Of a stretch of DNA of 64,000 nucleotides, positions 1 through 11,105 are shown in pieces. The notes beneath the pieces are model-generated. The model was not told where the DNA came from. It saw only the letters and a program-made list of their open reading frames with translations, and searched no databases. The stretch is from the NCBI RefSeq assembly GCF_052857255.1, contig NC_135500.1:159059689-159123688 (forward strand). Direction: 5' to 3'. The first letter of the stretch is position 1, and each line of letters starts with the position of its first letter. This stretch comes from Amblyomma americanum (lineage: Eukaryota; Arthropoda; Arachnida; Ixodida; Ixodidae). Position numbers and translations under genes: made by a program.

Positions 1-1406
1 GAACACGCTGCGTTAATCTGCATGCGTGAAGGAAGCATTGTTCAGTATGCAAATATGCAGATGCCCTGCAGTCGGGTCGTGCGCCAGATCAGGACCACTT
101 ACTTTACACGCGACATCTCTGAAATGCCTGGCACCCGCAGCTGTCGCAGTTTGGATGTGGTGCTTGGCCTAGCTGCTTCCTGATAGGCATCACAAGATTC
201 TTATTTGCAGTGCTCAGGGATACCTAACTGCTGGCCGCAGGCGAAAGATGGGGCCAATAACTTTGTCGTTTGTCGTTCTATAAAATGTTTAGCATCGATC
301 GTTATGAGTTTTTTGTTCTTCCGGCTTAGTTTCATTCATTAATTCTCTACCCTGTGATTAAAGCAGAATTCTTGGCTTTCGGAAATAGTAAAGACGATCA
401 ACCGTGCTATCCCTGACTCTTAACCTTTGTGAGGTATCGAGTTAGGGAAGTGAAAGAAAGAAATTGTTTGTAACCGTCAGCTTTAGAAAGAAATAGGTAT
501 TTTGAGTTTGGCCTGAAGATTTGAAGTCATAAGAAGCTGCACGCGTATCCTCAGGCATGGTGGTTGCGGCTCTTCTGCTGCGGACCAAATAGGGCGTTTG
601 TGAACATAAGGTTAACGCTGCATCACAGTTTTTCTTTTAAAAGAAAGAGTGCACGGAAATCAAAAATTCAAATTTATTCAAACCAGTTTTTCTCAAAGAA
701 ACAAAATAATACGGTTCGAAGCAGCTTAATTTCCTGAGCTGAATTTCCGCAGCGGAATTGAACGCGCTTCTTTGCTCCCCAGCTAGCCTAAAGAGCATTA
801 ATGGTCCAATGTATCCGGCAAAGGCGTAGATGAAGTTTAACGCCTAGAAGCACGGCAAAAAAGATCCATTCTGCGGATGTGTAACTCTTTCCACTAAACG
901 ATGAATATCTTTAAATGAATATCTTTAGAGCTCCTAGAGTACTTCAGAAATATAGCAGGAAATGATGCAAATGCTTAAGAACACAGAGATGGGAAAGCCA
1001 TTATATGTTTACACGGCAGCCTTGAGGGCCCCCTTCTCGTGTTATCGAGAGCCTGCGTTTCAGCGCAGACATAGCGTGATCTTAGTTGAAATGCGTTGTA
1101 ACATTCATTTCATTGGTACAGACCTTAAACGTGTGATGGTGCAAGACTAAGGAGTTGGTTAAAGCTATCTTTAATGACAACAGTTTTTTACAAACCATAA
1201 TGAGGCAAAAGTTTTAAAATATAAAATTAAATATTTAAATAGCAGCATGTTCTTTTTGCCGTCGTCTTGTTTTCGCGCGGTTCATCCACAGAGAGGTGGC
1301 ATCATTCAAGATATCGTGAACCACTACGTCTTTTGTGGAAGTAAGTCCCCTTTTTTAAAGAATGCTGCCTCCAAATAAATCAATCTATCATAAATAATAA
1401 TAATAC
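1..1406. other. Unassigned non-coding sequence
   Basis: I see no recognisable gene, RNA or transposon here. Open frames are short (62 codons at most) and resemble nothing known to me. The right edge runs into an A/T-rich stretch of AAT-type triplets just before the (ATC)n tail of the neighbouring LINE copy. Confidence 0.5.
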
Positions 1407-1880
1407 TAATCATCATCATCATCAGCCTTATTACACCCACTGCAGGGCAAATACTTCTCCAATGTCTCTCCAATTAACCCTGTCCTTTGGCAGCGGCGGC
1501 CACCGTATCCCTGAAAATTTCTTATTTCATCCACCCACTTAACTGTCTGCCTCTCCTGCTACGCTTGCCTTCTCTTGAAATCCACTCCGTTACCCTTAAT
1601 GACCAGCGGTTATCTTGCCCTCGCATTACATGCCCTGCCCAAGCCCATTTCTTTCTCTTTATTTCCACTAAGATGTCATTAACTCGCGTTTGTTCCCTCA
1701 ACCCCTCTGGCCGCTCACCGGTCTCTTAACGTTACTCCTGTCATTTTTCTTTCTATGACTCGCTGCGTTGTCCTTAACTTGAGCTGAACCCTTTTCGTTA
1801 GCCTCCACGTTTCTGCCCCGTTGGTTATGACTGGTAAGATACAGCTGTTGTACACTTTTCTCTTCAGGGATATTGGTACA
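1407..1880 (-). mobile_element. RTE-clade LINE, 3' fragment, copy A
   Basis: Read on the minus strand, this is the 3' end of a non-LTR retrotransposon reverse-transcriptase polyprotein. Starting from the high-coordinate end it gives pieces such as KRKVYNSC, then GAETWRLTKRV, LKLRTTQR, DNRWSLRVTEWISREGKRS and finally FALQW just before the stop. These match the thumb and C-terminal region of RTE-type LINEs as I know them from arthropod genomes. The copy ends in a short (ATC)n run on the plus strand, i.e. (GAT)n on the element strand, the microsatellite-like tail typical of this family. The frame is broken by several small indels and stops, so it is dead, and it lacks endonuclease and catalytic RT motifs because of 5' truncation. 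Clade assignment is from memory; the high-coordinate edge is approximate. Confidence 0.82.
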
Positions 1881-1962
1881 TATCATATTAAGGCAGCCAA
1901 TCCTCTCGCGCTCATCACTTTAAGTGCAGCCCCGCTGGTGTACCTGAATGGAATAAGTCTCT

Positions 1963-2890
1963 TTACATGCGCAGACGAGATCAGCATCAGTTTCGCAACA
2001 ACCACTGCAGGACAAAAGCCTCTCCCATATATGTATCTCCAATTATCCGCTCACGGTACCAACCGCGGCCATCTTACCTCCGCAAATTTTTTTATTCTGC
2101 TCCGTCACCTAACATTATGCCGCCTCCTGATGCACTTTACTTCACTTGTAATGCCCTCCTTACAATTAACGACCATCGGTTATCTTCCCTTTGCATTATA
2201 CAACCTGTCCAAGCCTATTTCTTCTTTATTTCGGTCAAGGTCCAATGACCCGCGTTTGTTCCCTGATCCAATCTGATATCTTCATGCCTGTTAACGTTAC
2301 ATCTATAATTTTTCTTTACATAATTTCGCGCTTTATCCTTAATTTAAATGGACCTATTTTCGTTAGCCTACGCATACCTGCCATATAGGTGCACACCGGT
2401 TACGTACGGCTTTTATATACTTTTCTCTTAAGGGATGTTGGTAAACTGCCAATACCTCAGAGTGGCAAGTACCTCAGAGCACTTGCCAAATGCACTCCAC
2501 TTCATTCTTAGCCTTCTAATAATTTCGCTTTCGTGTTCAGAATCGGCGTTCACTACCCTCCCTAAGTAGATGTATTCTCTTACCACTTCCAGCGGCTCAA
2601 TAAAACTGGTGAACTGCTGCCCCGTCCAAGTGTGTTGAACATTGCTTTAGTTTTCTGCGTATAATTGTTTACAACCACCGTTCTCCTTAGTGACTTTGCA
2701 AGTTAATATCACAAGCAAATCGCAGATCGCTAAAGTATTCCTCAGAAACTCTTATCCACAACTGTTCCCATTCCAGGTCCGTGAAGAGCTTCAGTAAAGC
2801 GGTGTTTAATGGCATTCAAGTTATCGTGTCTGCGTTCCTGACACACTCCTTTACTGGAATTTTATTGATGTCTATGTAGAGCACTCATTG
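1963..2890 (-). mobile_element. RTE-clade LINE, 3' fragment, copy B
   Basis: A second minus-strand copy of the same RTE-type family lies about 80 bp from copy A in the same orientation. It reaches further 5'. The minus strand reads EYIYLGRVVNADSEHESEI near 2,570, then RMKWSAFGK, and later NRWSL near 2,175 and FVLQW near 2,005. Its plus-strand 3' edge, with CACTGCAGGACAAAAGCC at about 2,003, mirrors the corresponding CACTGCAGGGCAAATAC of copy A at about 1,438. Numerous stops and frameshifts make it non-functional. The higher-coordinate part (2,690-2,890) corresponds to the region around and upstream of the RT YADD box but is badly eroded. It may be an independent insertion or a tandem relic; the left boundary is approximate. 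Confidence 0.8.
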
Positions 2891-5800
2891 AATGTGGTAC
2901 TCTAAGAAAATTGGCGTAATATGATTCCGTGAGTAGGTGATTTAAATATTCACACGAAAACGGCGGTAGCTCTTTTGAAGCCCGCTGGCCGCGCACCTTT
3001 TGAGATGGCATTGCACCTTTCCCAGGAATCGCCTGAAAGATGGTAATTTTGTACCAGGCACAAAGAATAAGTTGACTTAAACGTGAATACAATAATCAGG
3101 GACACGCTGGTTGAGCATCTGCTGCTTGTACATCATGAATGAAAATGCCCAATAAATCAGAACTCAGCGTTCGTCACAGCAGCAACTTACTCTTTCAAGT
3201 TGCTTTAACGATAGTGATGCGGAATTACCAAGGGTACGATGCACGAATTCTATTAAATGGGAAGAGCCGCAATCGATCCTGAAGAGCGCCTGTGCTCAGA
3301 AAAGTTTCATCGGCTCGTGTGGTTTTCAAAACACAGGCATTTGGAGCTGTGTTACCAATATAACGCGCAAGCTATTCACGTTTTTTTTTAAATAACCAAT
3401 ATAATATCCTGGGTTTCTGCGATAAAAAAGAATATTTTTTGTTGCTTCACGTCACAATAATTGTCCATGTGATTCGCCTGACAATCTATTTGTTCTCTGT
3501 CGTGCGGGTGTGCATAGAACTGGCCTCGTACAAGGGGTAATATTTTAGATCAGGTTTGGAGCTAGTGGATTCTAGATCGAGGTTAACGCTACTACACTTG
3601 TATTCAACTTGCACGCAATCTAAATCACAAAAGCTGCTAAAATAGCGCTTTGGTTTACTGATGCTTGCCGCAAATTTGATGAGGAATGTGGATTTTTGGG
3701 GTTGCAAAATTTCCAGCCGCCCACCATACAATATTTTCAAGTTTTGCACATCAGAAAAAGGTGAGACACAGCGCTACCGTCCTTAGTCTTCTGATGCGCT
3801 ACAATTAGGAATATCAGTCAACAAGCACAAGTATCTACTCAATGTATTCTTATTACGACACTAACGAATGAAAATGACATAGCAAGCACTATAGAGCTCC
3901 AACAGTCAAGCGGAATTTTTGTGTTAATGTCGATATGTGGGCAATTAGAAACGAACACGTTCGTTGTAAAAGCTTCGCAACTCGCTCTTGAAAAACGTAG
4001 AGATCTCCGTATGGACTCTGCAGAGTAAACTACCGCCTCTGGCTGAATAGACTGACGGCCGCAGGACTTTTACAGGCTCGTAGTCGCTGCCCGCTATCGT
4101 GTGCATTCGTGAGAAACGCCAAACCCGTTCAGAAAGGTCTAACAGGTAGCGGAAGTAAAACCGTAAATTTAATTTTATTTACTTATCTTCGCCATCGCTG
4201 ACTAAAGGAAACCATAACATTTGTTTACTCGCCGCATCTACTAGCTCTAAGGTAAGATAGTCTCGCATTTCTTATCCCTGACGGATGTTAGTGGTGTGCT
4301 GGGAGGCTATATAGAGGGGCTGACCGGTTTTTATTCAGTCCAAAAAGCCGCCTTCTTAACGACTACACCCTAACTTACTCACTCAAAGTGAAGCCTCACG
4401 GAGCAGTCAGCTGTTCTACGCTAACTTGGACTAGCAGCAAAATAAAAATCTTGCACGAATTTGAGCTGGGTCAGAACTTGATCGCTCTTTGGTGGAACTT
4501 CCTTCCCCCCCCCCCCCCCCCCACCGCCATACCTTCTTCTGCCTGATGCGGTAGATTTTGTTTAAGGCTTCTGAAGACCGTAAAAACTTGTCCCACCCTC
4601 TCGAGTTCGAGATCGCTTGAGTTGAAAATGACGAGCGCTTTTAGAAGGCTGATTTGTACTTAGTCTTTCCTTTCTTTTTTTAACAATAAGAACAAAACAC
4701 TCATTTCCTGCACCCATACGCGTCCATAACTTGGGAACTCGGATGTTGGCGTCAGAACTGCCTGCGCCTCTTTATCTGCGTTTGGTTAGACCTTGGAGAA
4801 AGAAGGCCCATAGCAGAAAGAGAAATGTTTCTTTATTCGAGAGGATGAAGGAGCGACCGCATGGCTTCGCCTTATTCGAAAGGCTCAGCAGATTTCACGG
4901 ATCATGGGTACTGCAGGGACAATTGTTATTCTTACGGTAATACTCGAAAGACATGAAATAGAAGGATAAGAAGTATTTAGTGCAAGAAATTATGTTTTCA
5001 GTAGTTATTTTGAACGTGAGGTGGCGCCTTACTCATCGCGATCCAAAATATTTGCATTTTTATTCAGTTATTATTTATTGGGTTTTCATATTTTTTTACA
5101 TGTTTTTGCTGATGATCGAGTTGCTGATATTCGAATTAGGTAACCTAGATCTGAGAACAGTCGCTGTATTTTTGTGAGTAATCGCCTTCGAACTGTTAAG
5201 AAATAACCAGCAAAAATGAACTACCGTTCAACAGACTACTTTTTGAATATTTTCTTGTTTTAACGTAATACTTTCTATGTGTCTTCAAATTAATACATCG
5301 GTAGTCCTCTTAATCTTATCATACATCGTAAAGTCCTTGTTCTCTTCCCCCATTGTCTATGTTTGCTTGTTTATCTTGCAGCATGCTGAAACAAATCTAA
5401 AATCTAGGTTACGTTATTTGATGTTTGTTTCGTCCCCATAAACTATTCCGCGCACGTAGGTTTCAGTCACATGTGGCCAACATCTGTTCTCGTACTTTCC
5501 ATAGTCTACTTAGTAAAATGTAACGTGAAACATATTTGAAGAAACCATATTTAAATTTCGGCATGCAATTTTTTTCTCCGCAATGGTCAGTAGTTTTCTG
5601 TTCCTTCGCATATTTAACATATGTTCGCTTTCCACTGTAAAAGAAATCTGGTGAAATATCTCTACAACCTAGGCATTGGTTAAAAATTAACTGGTTAACA
5701 ATAAGTAGCGAATGTTCATTTTTTGAACTAGGGCTACGCTTTGCAGAAAAACAAACCCTGCAATTTTACATTATTCGGAATGCATGTACGCCGAAAGACG

Positions 5801-6296
5801 GCGGAAGTTCCAGCCACAATTCTACGCGCACTCTTTTCTAAGGAGATGGATTCATTAGGTTCTTATAATGTAAACACACTGCATAAAGGTATGTCAGCGC
5901 GCATAAAAAAAAAACAGCCTCCATGAATACATCATACAGGATATACTACGTGCATTTAGCCTATGAAGACCGTCATTGTAGATGCGTATATTCATTACAT
6001 TCTTGCCGTGAGTAGTATCTCGTAATAATAACTAAGGCATGCAAAGAATGTCGCATTGTTCCCCTTCACACCATAAACAGTTGTTTTCTGGCGCGACTGC
6101 CTCGCAAGTTTACAGATATTTGGCTCCCATCGCGTAAACGTTCCCGTCTTGTTACCCATCCTTTTTCTAAATTCATGCAAATGCAAAACTATTATCTATT
6201 CTCAGACTGTGGCAAGATGCTACGGCTATTCAGTAAAGAGGTTTGCGTGACTGCATGCTTAACAGACTTCTCGAGAGCACTAACGGGGAAATAGCG
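2891..6296. other. Unassigned non-coding sequence
   Basis: No gene or element is recognisable. The stretch contains an 18-base poly-C run at 4,505-4,522 and A/T-rich sequence. The longest open frame is 87 codons on the minus strand near 3.5 kb, with no recognisable domain. Other open frames are 60-70 codons and look like chance. Confidence 0.5.
4505..4522. repeat. Poly-C homopolymer
   Basis: An uninterrupted run of 18 C residues follows CCTT and is followed by ACCGCC. It is directly visible, and its length is likely to be variable or poorly determined by sequencing. Confidence 0.95.
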
Positions 6297-6348
6297 TCAT
6301 GGTACTCGCGCAGCTTTCAGAAGTTAGCGTTCTGACGTTTGCGCACTT

Positions 6349-6375
6349 GGTGAGAAAACATGGCGTTTTCTCACC
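6349..6375. repeat. 11-bp perfect inverted repeat at LINE ORF1 start
   Basis: GGTGAGAAAAC (6,349-6,359) is followed after five bases by its exact reverse complement GTTTTCTCACC (6,365-6,375). The loop contains the ATG of the open ORF1 frame. It lies where the ORF1 homology begins, so it may be a hairpin or a fold-back formed at the 5' junction during insertion. Function is unknown. Confidence 0.85.
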
Positions 6376-7106
6376 ATCGTTTCGGCAAATCACGGTGTGT
6401 CAAACTAGTGTTTGAGGGTACTACTTTACCATCGCATGTGAAAGTGGGTTTTGTGAGGCACCCAGTGCGTCCTTATGTGCCCCGACCGGTGCAGTGCCGA
6501 AAATGCCAGAAGATTGGACATGTAAGTGCTGCGTGTACGAGCACGAAAACATGTCCGCGTTGTGGTGGCGTGCACGATGGACCTACATGTACGATTGAGT
6601 CTCCAGTTTGTGCCAACTGCAAAGGTCCTCATGAGGCAACATCTAAGGAATGTCCGAAGGTGAAAACAGAGATGAAGATCTTGAAGAAAATGGTGAGAGA
6701 CCATTCTACTCACCGAGAAGCAGCAATCGCAGTACGTCGCTCCAGGAGGAGGACACGAAGTCGGCAGAAGAAATTGAGCTCAGTAAATGACGTGTCAACA
6801 CATCAGGAGGACCGAGACCGCTCTGCCGCGCAAAAGCCACTGCCTCCAGCTCCGCAAGAGCCAAGACTGCCAACCACCCAGAAGGACCCCGCAGAGTGGC
6901 CACTTCTACCATCGCGTACTGTAAGCTCTGTGACACGTCCGCCTGTGCGTCCGCCGGCTGTGTCGACAACAGATGATCAAATCAGGGCGATGCTGAAACA
7001 GCTGATAGGCACCTTACGGCTGATAATTGCTGGAGTGGACACGCCAATTGCTAAGGCTGCTGTCCAAATTTTAGACGCTATTGAACCGGTGCTTGCCACC
7101 CTTTAA
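6360..7106 (+). CDS. LINE ORF1, Gag-like zinc-knuckle protein, N-terminally truncated
   Basis: This 248-codon frame encodes the nucleic-acid-binding ORF1 protein of the LINE, which in this group coats element RNA in ribonucleoprotein particles. Residues 11-40 resemble the segment that precedes the knuckles in related proteins (VKLVFEGTTLPSHV, then VRPYVPRPVQC). Three knuckles follow: C46-C49-H54-C59, C65-C68-H72-C77 and C84-C87-H91-C98. After them comes a basic Arg/Lys-rich stretch (about 105-140) and a Pro-rich low-complexity tail (about 155-205). The RRM-like N-terminal half normally seen in such proteins is absent. A TGA sits in frame at 6,351-6,353, so the annotated ATG is only the first in the surviving open frame and probably not the ancestral start. 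ORF2 begins 14 bases after the stop. Confidence 0.85.
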   Translation: MAFSHHRFGKSRCVKLVFEGTTLPSHVKVGFVRHPVRPYVPRPVQCRKCQKIGHVSAACTSTKTCPRCGGVHDGPTCTIESPVCANCKGPHEATSKECPKVKTEMKILKKMVRDHSTHREAAIAVRRSRRRTRSRQKKLSSVNDVSTHQEDRDRSAAQKPLPPAPQEPRLPTTQKDPAEWPLLPSRTVSSVTRPPVRPPAVSTTDDQIRAMLKQLIGTLRLIIAGVDTPIAKAAVQILDAIEPVLATL

Positions 7107-7120
7107 TAGCAGTCAAAATT

Positions 7121-10100
7121 ATGGCTCTACCGTCGTCAGCACCCTCACTGCAGGAGAGAATCTCTCGATCGGCAGTATTACAATGGAATGCTCGAGGTCT
7201 GCGAGGCCGCCTAGCAGATCTCAGGCAGAGGATCTTCAAATACCGATTTCCGGTGCTTGTAATATGTGAGCCTAATATCACATCTCCTTTTCGACTGTCC
7301 GGTTATGAAAGTTTCCTCTCTGAAGCGGCTGGGCATTTGAGCAAGGTACTACTATGCGTCCATCGTGACCTCACTTACGTTCGGCATCAAATTCCTGGGG
7401 GCAGTAGCAACGAGTATGTAGCAATCACTGTGACTTTGAATGGGCGCACAATCTCTATTATAGGTGGCTACATACCACCAAGGGGTCGATTTGATGCCCT
7501 ACGACTACAATCGCTACTTGACAGCGTTTCGGAACCCCATATAATAGTAGGAGATTTCAATGCGCATCACCACGGCTGGGGAAGCGCCGTTACGAACGTT
7601 CGAGGACGGGATATCGCCACGTTCATGAACAATGCAGGTCTCGTTTTGCTCAATGATGGCACGCCGACATTTCTACGCGGGACTACCTACAGCAGCTGCC
7701 TGGACCTTGCATTTGTATCCAGGCGCCTGTCATCGTTCGCAACGTGGTGTGCTGATATTGAAAGTTATGGAAGTGACCACATACCGACGTATGTGCAGCT
7801 ACGGTGGTTTCACCGTCTTCCAAATGCCAAAATACGTTGCACCGACTGGAGTGCTTTCCGCATTGTTCTAGAAAAAACCTGTGGGAAACTCGCTAATCCA
7901 ACAGATGTGGAACACCGTATTATTTCGGCCATGCACGATGCAACACGCAATATCTCAGCGCCAAATTCCACAGCACCAGTGGATGTGATCTACGCGCAGC
8001 TTCGGGCGATTCGTCGGCGCGCAGAAAGAAAATACCGGAGGACAAAGGATGTCTCGGATCTCCGGGCCTCTCGACGTGCCCAGAAGCAAATACAGCGCTA
8101 TTTGGAGAACCTAGGCAAACAACGGTGGCGGTCATTTTGCAGCAGATTGGATCCCCGCAAACCACTCTCCACAATCTGGCACGTTGTTCGAGCACTGCCG
8201 ACATTTCCCCAGCAGAAACACCCTTTCCGTGCATTGGCACTTCATGATAGACGGCAAGAACTAGAGGTGTCAGAGGATTTCTGCTCGAGAATTGCCGGAA
8301 GCGCTTCTTTACCTCGGCAGCATCGATGTGCTCCCCCCACGATGGACGATCGACTGGACATCCCCTTCACAACTCAAAAACTGAAAGCAGCTCTTTCTGC
8401 TTGCACGCATCCTTCATCCCCAGGACCTGATGGAATAACATACAATGCGCTTCGTCATCTAGGCCCACAGGTAATGGAAGCCCTCTTAACATTGTTCAAC
8501 CACTCTTGGGCCTCTGCCACTGTACCACAGCAGTGGAAAAGAAGCCGCATTGGGGCCTTGCTCAAACCAGGGAAATCGCCACTCACATTAACATCCTACA
8601 GACCAGTAGCTCTGGCAAGTTGTATTGGCAAGACGATGGAGCGTATGGTGCTAACCCGTCTAGAATGGTTCCTTGAAAAACATGGGCTATACCCTTCCAC
8701 AATGACGGGTTTCCGCAAAGGCCGGTCTGCCATCGACAGTGTAATTGATCTCGTGTCAACGGTAGAACATGAAAAACGCCGTCACAGGTTGACTGCTGCT
8801 CTTTTCCTCGACATAAAGGGCGCATTCGATAATGTTCAGCATGATGCAGTACTAAATGCACTCGAAGAATGTGGTATAGGCGGACGTCTACACAACTGGA
8901 TTGCAAGCTATTTGACAAACCGGACAGTCTACATGGAGACTCTTGAAGGTGACACAGCAGATCATCATGTTGCTTGTGGTGTTCCTCAGGGAGGAGTGCT
9001 CAGTCCAACGTTGTTCAATCTCGTGCTCATTGGCCTTTTCAAACAACTACCGAAGACTGTTTCAATATCCGCCTACGCAGACGATATTTGCATCTGGACA
9101 TCAAGTGTCACGCGTCCCCAAGTGCACGCAAGATTGCAGCGTTCGGTGTCCATTACGTCTGCGTACTTGCGCCGTCAGGGGCTTGAACTTTCGCCAACTA
9201 AAAGCGTAACATTGGCTTTCACACGCAAGATAATGGCGTGGTATCCGGTCACAATCGACGGGCAAATTGTTCCATACGTAACACATCACAAATTCTTAGG
9301 TGTTACGATAGACCGTGACCTGTCCTGGACGAAGCACATTTCTGTGCTCAAGAAAAAGCTCGACAGCTTTGCAAGCATTGTGCGGTGTATGGCAGGAAAA
9401 TATTGGGGTCCCTCTGAGCGATCTTTACTACACGTGTACCAGACGCTGGTAGTCGGCCTTCTCAGATACAGTGCACCCGTTCTCTCGGGGGTCAGACTGT
9501 CAGGCCTGCGTGTGCTTGAAAGCGCGCAGGCTCGTGCTTTAAGAGTATGCTTGGGTTTGCCATGTAAAACTTCTACATGGGGCACATTTTATGAGGCCCG
9601 CGCCTGCCCAGCACGAATTTATTTTCAACAGGAGCCACTTCGTGTGCATTTGCGGCATCTGACCAGGCATCGTCATCACCCCCTGATTAACATTAGTGCG
9701 GTGCGTCCAGATGCAGCCTTTTCAAGAGCCCTTTGGATGCAGCGCAATGCGCTGCCTTCGAACTACGCGCCACACCAGATTGCGGAGGTGCCACTTTGGG
9801 CAGTACCAAAACCATCTATACGGACAACAATCCCAGGGATAACAAAGAAAACGCACATTCCAACAGTCGGACTGAAACAGCTGGCGCTGTCATACATTAC
9901 ATCTATGTATACTAACACCCAGCATGTTTTCGTGGACGGATCCGTTACGACCACTTCTTCAGCTGCAGCAGTGATAGTGCCAGGAAATGCCTCATGTCAC
10001 CGTTTCAGGCTCATGCACAAAACGTCCTCTACGGCAACCGAATTGGCAGCCATACGAGAAGCCGTCCTTTTATATTGGTCACCAGCCAGCGCAGCAATGG

Positions 10101-10818
10101 ACTATATTCTGCGACTCGAGATCGGCATTACAGGTCGTACAAACTTATCTAAAACCAAGAGCATGCGAGCAGCTGGTTCAACAGATTGTGCTTTTGTTAG
10201 CCGAGGCTTTCCACCGCGGCCATATCATAAAGTTTCAATGGATACCGAGCCATTGCGGCATAGCGGGAAACGAGCGTGCTGACGCCGAGGCTCGGATGGC
10301 ACATAGTGATGGTGCTTTCATTGAGATAGCCTTTTCAAGATCAGACATTGGAGCCTTGTTGGCGCATTTAATGCAGGCGGCAATGCAGTCGCACTGGCAT
10401 GATCCGAGTCATCAACAGGACCGCGTGTGTAAGCTTGACGCTGGCTCACGATTACATTTCCCATCTGTGGTGGTGCGACGTCATGGGACTTTACTCCAAC
10501 GGCTACGGCTTGGCGTTGCCTACACCAAACACTATCTTCACAAGATCGGCATCGAAAGTAACCCAAATTGCGCACAGTGCAACACACCAGAGACTATTGG
10601 ACACCTTCTTTGCTCGTGCCCGAAGTATACTTCTGAAAGAACAACATTGGAGGCGACCGTGAAAAACCTGGACTCTCGCCCTCTCTGAGGAAACTCTTCT
10701 GGGCGCAAGGACGAGACGTTCTGATTGGTGGCGTGTGACAAAAGCCCTGCTCAACTTTTTGTGTGAAACAGGCCTGGATACTCGTTTGCGACCGCCTCTG
10801 CACAACCTACATGGTTAA
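7121..10818 (+). pseudogene. LINE ORF2: endonuclease, reverse transcriptase, RNase H; two frameshifts
   Basis: ORF2 supplies target-primed reverse transcription. The first frame is open from ATG 7,121 to 10,282 (1,053 codons). The endonuclease spans residues 17-230, with N23 in QWNARG, E50, GDFNAHH at 144-150 and SDH at 218-220, all expected catalytic positions. The reverse transcriptase covers roughly 430-730, with FLDIKGAFD (Asp564), GVPQGGVLSP (from Gly620) and AYADD (YADD at 652-655, codons at 9,074-9,085). The RNase H domain starts at FVDGS (Asp939) and continues to ELAAIREA. Here one extra base in the T-run at 10,068-10,071 shifts the frame; the domain resumes in the next frame with CDSRSAL and SHCGIAGNERAD. 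A second one-base shift near 10,670-10,685 separates the Cys-rich CAQC...HLLCSC segment from a final LSEETLLG...TGLDTRL tail ending at TAA 10,816-10,818. Otherwise the frame is clean, implying a fairly young copy. Confidence 0.93.
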
Positions 10819-11098
10819 TGACATGTGTCGGTGTTGTGTTGCAGACACCAGTTTTGAGTTTTATGTGTGTCCAGTAACCGCGATGCGAGCGCCAGCCAGT
10901 GTTGTGTGTGTGTGTGCGTGCGTGTGCATAGACATCACCCGTGAAACTCATTGTATTATGCCATCATCAGCCTTCATTCACACTTTCCTTTTCCTCCTCT
11001 TCCCTTTCCCCTGTGTGGAGTAGCAGGCCAGGGCCCTGTTACCACCGGCCGACCTCTCCGCCTTTCTTTCATTAAAATTCCCTTTCTTCTTCTTCTTC
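10819..11098 (+). other. LINE 3' untranslated region and (TTC)5 tail
   Basis: Non-coding 3' part of the LINE. It includes a short GT/GC-rich dinucleotide stretch at about 10,904-10,925, a pyrimidine-rich segment, CATTAAAATTCCC and then five TTC triplets. A TTC tail instead of poly-A fits the group and marks the 3' boundary. The TTAAAA before the tail is not a clear polyadenylation signal. Confidence 0.75.
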
Positions 11099-11105
11099 TC
11101 ATGGT

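Larger units (their letters stand above)
6297..11105 (+). mobile_element. I-superfamily LINE (RNase H-bearing), nearly full coding span
   Basis: This plus-strand non-LTR retrotransposon carries ORF1 (three zinc knuckles), ORF2 (apurinic-type endonuclease, reverse transcriptase, RNase H, C-terminal Cys-rich segment), a 3' UTR of about 265 bp and a 3' tail of five TTC units (11,084-11,098). RNase H together with a CCHC-type ORF1 places it in the I/Ingi/Loa-like group rather than RTE, CR1 or L1. The ORF1 N-terminus is missing, so the element is 5' truncated. A 7-bp direct repeat TCATGGT at 6,297-6,303 and 11,099-11,105 could be a target-site duplication, but it is short and could be chance. Two single-base frameshifts in ORF2 make this copy non-autonomous. 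The edges given include the candidate duplication. Confidence 0.92.

Noticed and set aside
7632..7871. Open frames on other strands and frames across the 6.4-10.8 kb LINE
   Set aside because: They overlap the recognised ORF1 and ORF2, lack motifs and are shadows of the real coding frame.
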